A DNA stretch of 64,000 nucleotides from contig JBFLWY010000005.1 of the NCBI GenBank assembly GCA_040757355.1, forward strand, positions 1 through 64,000. The letters are read 5' to 3'. The DNA comes from DTYU01 sp040757355 (GTDB lineage: Bacteria > Bacillota > Desulfotomaculia > Desulfotomaculales > Ammonificaceae). The notes under the pieces are model-generated. The model had not been told where the DNA came from, made no database searches, and saw nothing but the letters and a program-made list of their open reading frames with translations. Both the position numbers and the translations under genes were made by a program. Within the stretch, counting starts at the first letter, position 1, and the number at the start of each line of letters is the position of its first letter. This document shows positions 61,742 through 64,000 of the stretch, one piece after another.

Positions 61742-62584
61742 TTAACTCAAAGCTATCACGTACTTCCCGTCGGAAGCCGGAACGGTCATTTGCACCTCCG
61801 TTGACCTGTCTTCCGCCTCCGCCCTGAAGGTCCAGGTCCCCGCCGGCAGGCCGAAAAGCTTGAAGTAGCCCTCCCCGTCGGTTACCGTATATAACCCCCT
61901 TTCCTTTACAGTCACTTTTGCTCCACCAACTCCTTCGTCCGGGTCGCCCATTTCTACCACCCGGCCGCCAATGTGAAACGACTCCTCCCTTGTTTCGGGG
62001 AAGCCCTTATGTTCGTACGCCGCCGCCCTGGTTGAAACCGCAGGACCGGCAGGGAGTTCCGCTAAGTCAAACCCCACCGTAACGACAATGCTCAGCGCAG
62101 GCTTTATTTTATTGCCCACCGCCGTCCAGAATTCACCAAAATTTCTCGGGCCGTCCGGGTGCGCGGCGACTACCGGCAGCGGAGGTTCCTGTCCGGCCAG
62201 CGAGCCTTCGAGCAGGTCTTCGGGAATCGTCTGGTAACGCAACAAGGTACTTAAAACCAGGCTGAGCAGGTGGTGCTCCTCCAAGGCGGCGTCCACAGTA
62301 GCGGGGCTCCAAGCCGTTACAAGGTAGACGCAGTTAATGCGCACGGGCGGCTGTTTTACGGTCATAGTACCGTCGGGATGGCGCAGCAGCACTGGCTCAT
62401 TGCTGCGGAGTTCTCTGTTTTCGTGGATGTCGTAAAGGTACAGATTGACCGTTTGCTTCTGCGTGGAGAGGCCTCCGGCCCATTTTTCATCCGGTCGTTC
62501 AAAGCTCAGGTCATAGCCGGCTTCGGGAAGCGGCACCCTTTCCCGCAGCAGCCTGGCGAGGGTTAAGTCAAGATCTCTCAGCAC
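61742..62584 (-). CDS. DUF4255 terminal cap protein with C-terminal Ig-like domain
   Basis: 280 aa. The N-terminal 180 residues are DUF4255 (Pvc16-N type): LRDLDLTLARLLRERVPLPE, then TVNLYLYDIHENRELRSNEP and INCVYLVTAWSPATVDAALE. This family terminates the tube-sheath in Afp/PVC particles. Residues about 205-280 are an added carboxypeptidase-regulatory-like domain (GGRVVEMGDPDEGVGGAKVT, then TDGEGYFKLFGLPAGTWTFR). It is the second eCIS gene visible in the window, 246 bases upstream of the sheath; that gap holds heptad-type strings (TACGTTCTACGTTCTGCG) and no gene. Confidence 0.87.
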   Translation of the reverse strand: MLRDLDLTLARLLRERVPLPEAGYDLSFERPDEKWAGGLSTQKQTVNLYLYDIHENRELRSNEPVLLRHPDGTMTVKQPPVRINCVYLVTAWSPATVDAALEEHHLLSLVLSTLLRYQTIPEDLLEGSLAGQEPPLPVVAAHPDGPRNFGEFWTAVGNKIKPALSIVVTVGFDLAELPAGPAVSTRAAAYEHKGFPETREESFHIGGRVVEMGDPDEGVGGAKVTVKERGLYTVTDGEGYFKLFGLPAGTWTFRAEAEDRSTEVQMTVPASDGKYVIALS

Positions 62585-62837
62585 CCCATACCCTTCCCGC
62601 AGGCCGCTTTGAAACAGGCGTCAGAAGCGGGGAGTAAGAAGGCAGGTCAGCCCAAACAATAGAAGAAGTCTAATGAGGGAAAGATAGTTTTTTGAGACGG
62701 CTCCAACCTCCGGCACCCCACACCAACACCTGTTTCTAAGCAGCCCTAAATTTAGTCGCTTGCGATAAGCTTCGCATAGCTTTGTCAGGCGCCGCCGGCC
62801 GGTGCTCACGTACTTACATGTACGCTCTGCTCCGTCC

Positions 62838-62935
62838 CCCAGCACTCAAACTTGCTTTAGTAAAAAACAAGCGGTTTTCGCAACATTTAAAGTCTCTACG
62901 CAATTGCTACTTCCCAAGCTGAATTGAGTGCTGGG
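62838..62935. repeat. CCCAGCACTCA element between ATPase and cap genes
   Basis: Left end CCCAGCACTCA (62838-62848), right end TGAGTGCTGGG (62925-62935), 98 bp, with an interior not shared with other copies. Outer flanks (GCGATAAGCTTCGCATAGC on the left, CTCGCTTCTCGCTGCGCTCC on the right) resemble the long copies near rpoB. It sits in the 485-base gap 62585-63069, otherwise empty of genes. Confidence 0.75.
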
Positions 62936-63069
62936 TTCCGCGCTCTGCTCGCTTCTCGCTGCGCTCCGACTGGCCGCTGTACAACGCTACCCTCTAAGTC
63001 GAGTCCGAAACCCGCATTCTGAAAATGAAAATTCCTACACGCTTAATTTAGCAGACTAAGAAAATTCTG

Positions 63070-64000
63070 TTATACGGCCTCGACCAGGCCTTTGTAACCG
63101 CCGAAATCCTCCTCGCGAACCGTCTTGCCCATCTTCTGCAGTTCTCTCTTGGCAGCCCTCAGCAGGTGTTTCATGCCGATCGCTTCTGCATCGTCGGCGG
63201 CCAAAAAGGCGGCATCCATGACAATGTTCTTGATGTTGCCGCCCGCGATCTTAAACTGCCCCGCCAAAAAAGCGAAGTCCACATCCCCGGCTACCGGTGC
63301 TTCCGGAGGGAAGAGGCCCTTCCATATAAGATAGCGGTGCTCTTCAGCCGGCATGGGAAACTCGACGATGAAGTGCAGCCGCCGCGTGAAGGCCTCGTCC
63401 ATGTTCTTCTGCAAGTTGGTCGCTAAAATCACCACGCCGTCGTATTCTTCCATTCTTTGCAGCAGGTAGCCGGTTTCAACGTTGGCGTAGCGGTCGTGGG
63501 CATCTTTGACCTCCGTACGTTTCCCGAAAAGGGCGTCCGCCTCGTCAAAGAACAGCACTGCGTTGCCGCCTTGGGTCGCCTCGAAGATTTTCGCCAGGTT
63601 TTTCTCGGTTTCGCCCACATACTTGCTGACCACCGCCGACAGGTCAACCTTATACAGGTCTACTCCGAGTTCATGTGCTACTATTTCCGCCGCCATTGTT
63701 TTTCCGGTCCCCGACAGGCCGGTGAACAGTACCTTTAACCCCCTGCCCATAGAAAACTTGCGTTCGAATCCCCATTTCTCGTAAACAACGCTCTGGTGCC
63801 GGACCCGGCTGATAATGTCTTTGATTTGCTCCATCTGCCGCTCCGGCAGCACGATGTCCTGGAGCGTGTACCTCGGCCGGACCTTGAGCGCCATATTGCC
63901 CATGTCCCGGCTTGCCAGACTCCTGCAAGCAGCATAAATGTCATCGTATGAAACCCGGTGCCGGACCGGATCCCGCTGCATTGCGCAACCAACTGCGAGG
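63070..64000 (-). CDS. eCIS AAA+ ATPase (partial, Afp15/Pvc15-like)
   Basis: The C-terminal 300-odd residues of an AAA+ ATPase whose N-terminus lies beyond the window; the frame stays open to the edge through LAVGCAMQRDPVRHRVSYDD. Walker A is GLSGTGKT, Walker B VLFFDEADALFG, the sensor 1 region VVILATNLQKNMDEAFTRR. In Afp/PVC clusters this ATPase is required for assembly or cargo loading and lies beside the cap gene, as here. Confidence 0.9.
   Translation of the reverse strand, partial: LAVGCAMQRDPVRHRVSYDDIYAACRSLASRDMGNMALKVRPRYTLQDIVLPERQMEQIKDIISRVRHQSVVYEKWGFERKFSMGRGLKVLFTGLSGTGKTMAAEIVAHELGVDLYKVDLSAVVSKYVGETEKNLAKIFEATQGGNAVLFFDEADALFGKRTEVKDAHDRYANVETGYLLQRMEEYDGVVILATNLQKNMDEAFTRRLHFIVEFPMPAEEHRYLIWKGLFPPEAPVAGDVDFAFLAGQFKIAGGNIKNIVMDAAFLAADDAEAIGMKHLLRAAKRELQKMGKTVREEDFGGYKGLVEAV

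Noticed and set aside
42651..64000. Type VI secretion system or prophage
   Set aside because: There is a single sheath gene of Pvc2 type, LysM, DUF4255 and a Pvc15-type ATPase, but no TssJ/L/M or ClpV, and no capsid, portal, terminase, integrase or lysis genes.

Overview
The window reads as a chromosomal segment of a Gram-positive, anaerobic, sulfate-reducing Firmicute of the Desulfotomaculum/Peptococcaceae type. The evidence is clostridial-style translation operons with many GTG and TTG starts, zinc-type S14 and L36 proteins, an EF-Tu with a four-cysteine insert, a dissimilatory-type ATP sulfurylase (sat), and canonical sigma-A promoters. The genus assignment is inference.

Region 1 (1 to about 31.3 kb, all minus strand) is a nearly continuous block of core genes. 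Read in the direction of transcription it runs rpoB, rpoC, L7Ae-like, rpsL, rpsG, fusA, tuf, the S10 operon (rpsJ to rpsQ), the spc operon (rplN to secY), map, a KOW protein, infA, rpmJ, the alpha operon (rpsM, rpsK, rpsD, rpoA, rplQ), truA, a degenerate HD-domain protein, smpB and ssrA (tmRNA). adk is missing between secY and map, and the rplKAJL block is missing in front of rpoB. Several gaps inside these operons are inflated by noncoding repeats.

Region 2 (31.3 to 44.2 kb) is mixed. It holds two small unknown genes with similar terminator hairpins nearby, a divergent XRE / S24-repressor pair with a palindromic operator, tRNA-Leu(UAA), sat with a small partner gene, ychF, a DtxR-family regulator, feoA-feoB, a GNAT acetyltransferase and a stub of an NAD(P)H-quinone-reductase-like gene.

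Region 3 (42.6 to 64.0 kb, all minus strand) is a contractile injection system of the extracellular (Afp/PVC-like, eCIS) type; its first visible gene runs off the right edge. In transcription order: AAA ATPase (partial), DUF4255 cap, one sheath, tube, tail-assembly-chaperone-like protein, a DUF6760-like frame with no start codon, second tube, a DUF4157 protein with a possible phospholipase-C-like C-terminal domain, a basic 587-residue unknown, LysM tail protein, gpD-like hub, gpV-like spike, PAAR tip, gp25 wedge, two baseplate-J proteins, a propeller / tail-protein-I fusion, and a tail-fibre-like protein. No capsid, terminase, portal, integrase or lysis genes are seen, so this is not a prophage; no TssJLM-type genes are seen, so it is not a T6SS.

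The most unusual observations are: (a) a family of about 100-bp noncoding elements bounded by an 11-bp inverted repeat CCCAGCACTCA / TGAGTGCTGGG, present at least nine times, including inside the rpoB-rpoC, spc and eCIS operons, and once nested; (b) an apparent -1 frameshift joining the eCIS chaperone-like ORF to its downstream frame, resembling phage G/GT systems; (c) a DUF4157 cargo or effector candidate and an adjacent unknown in the tape-measure position; (d) an approximately 200-bp inverted repeat pair flanking feoAB and the tail-fibre gene.
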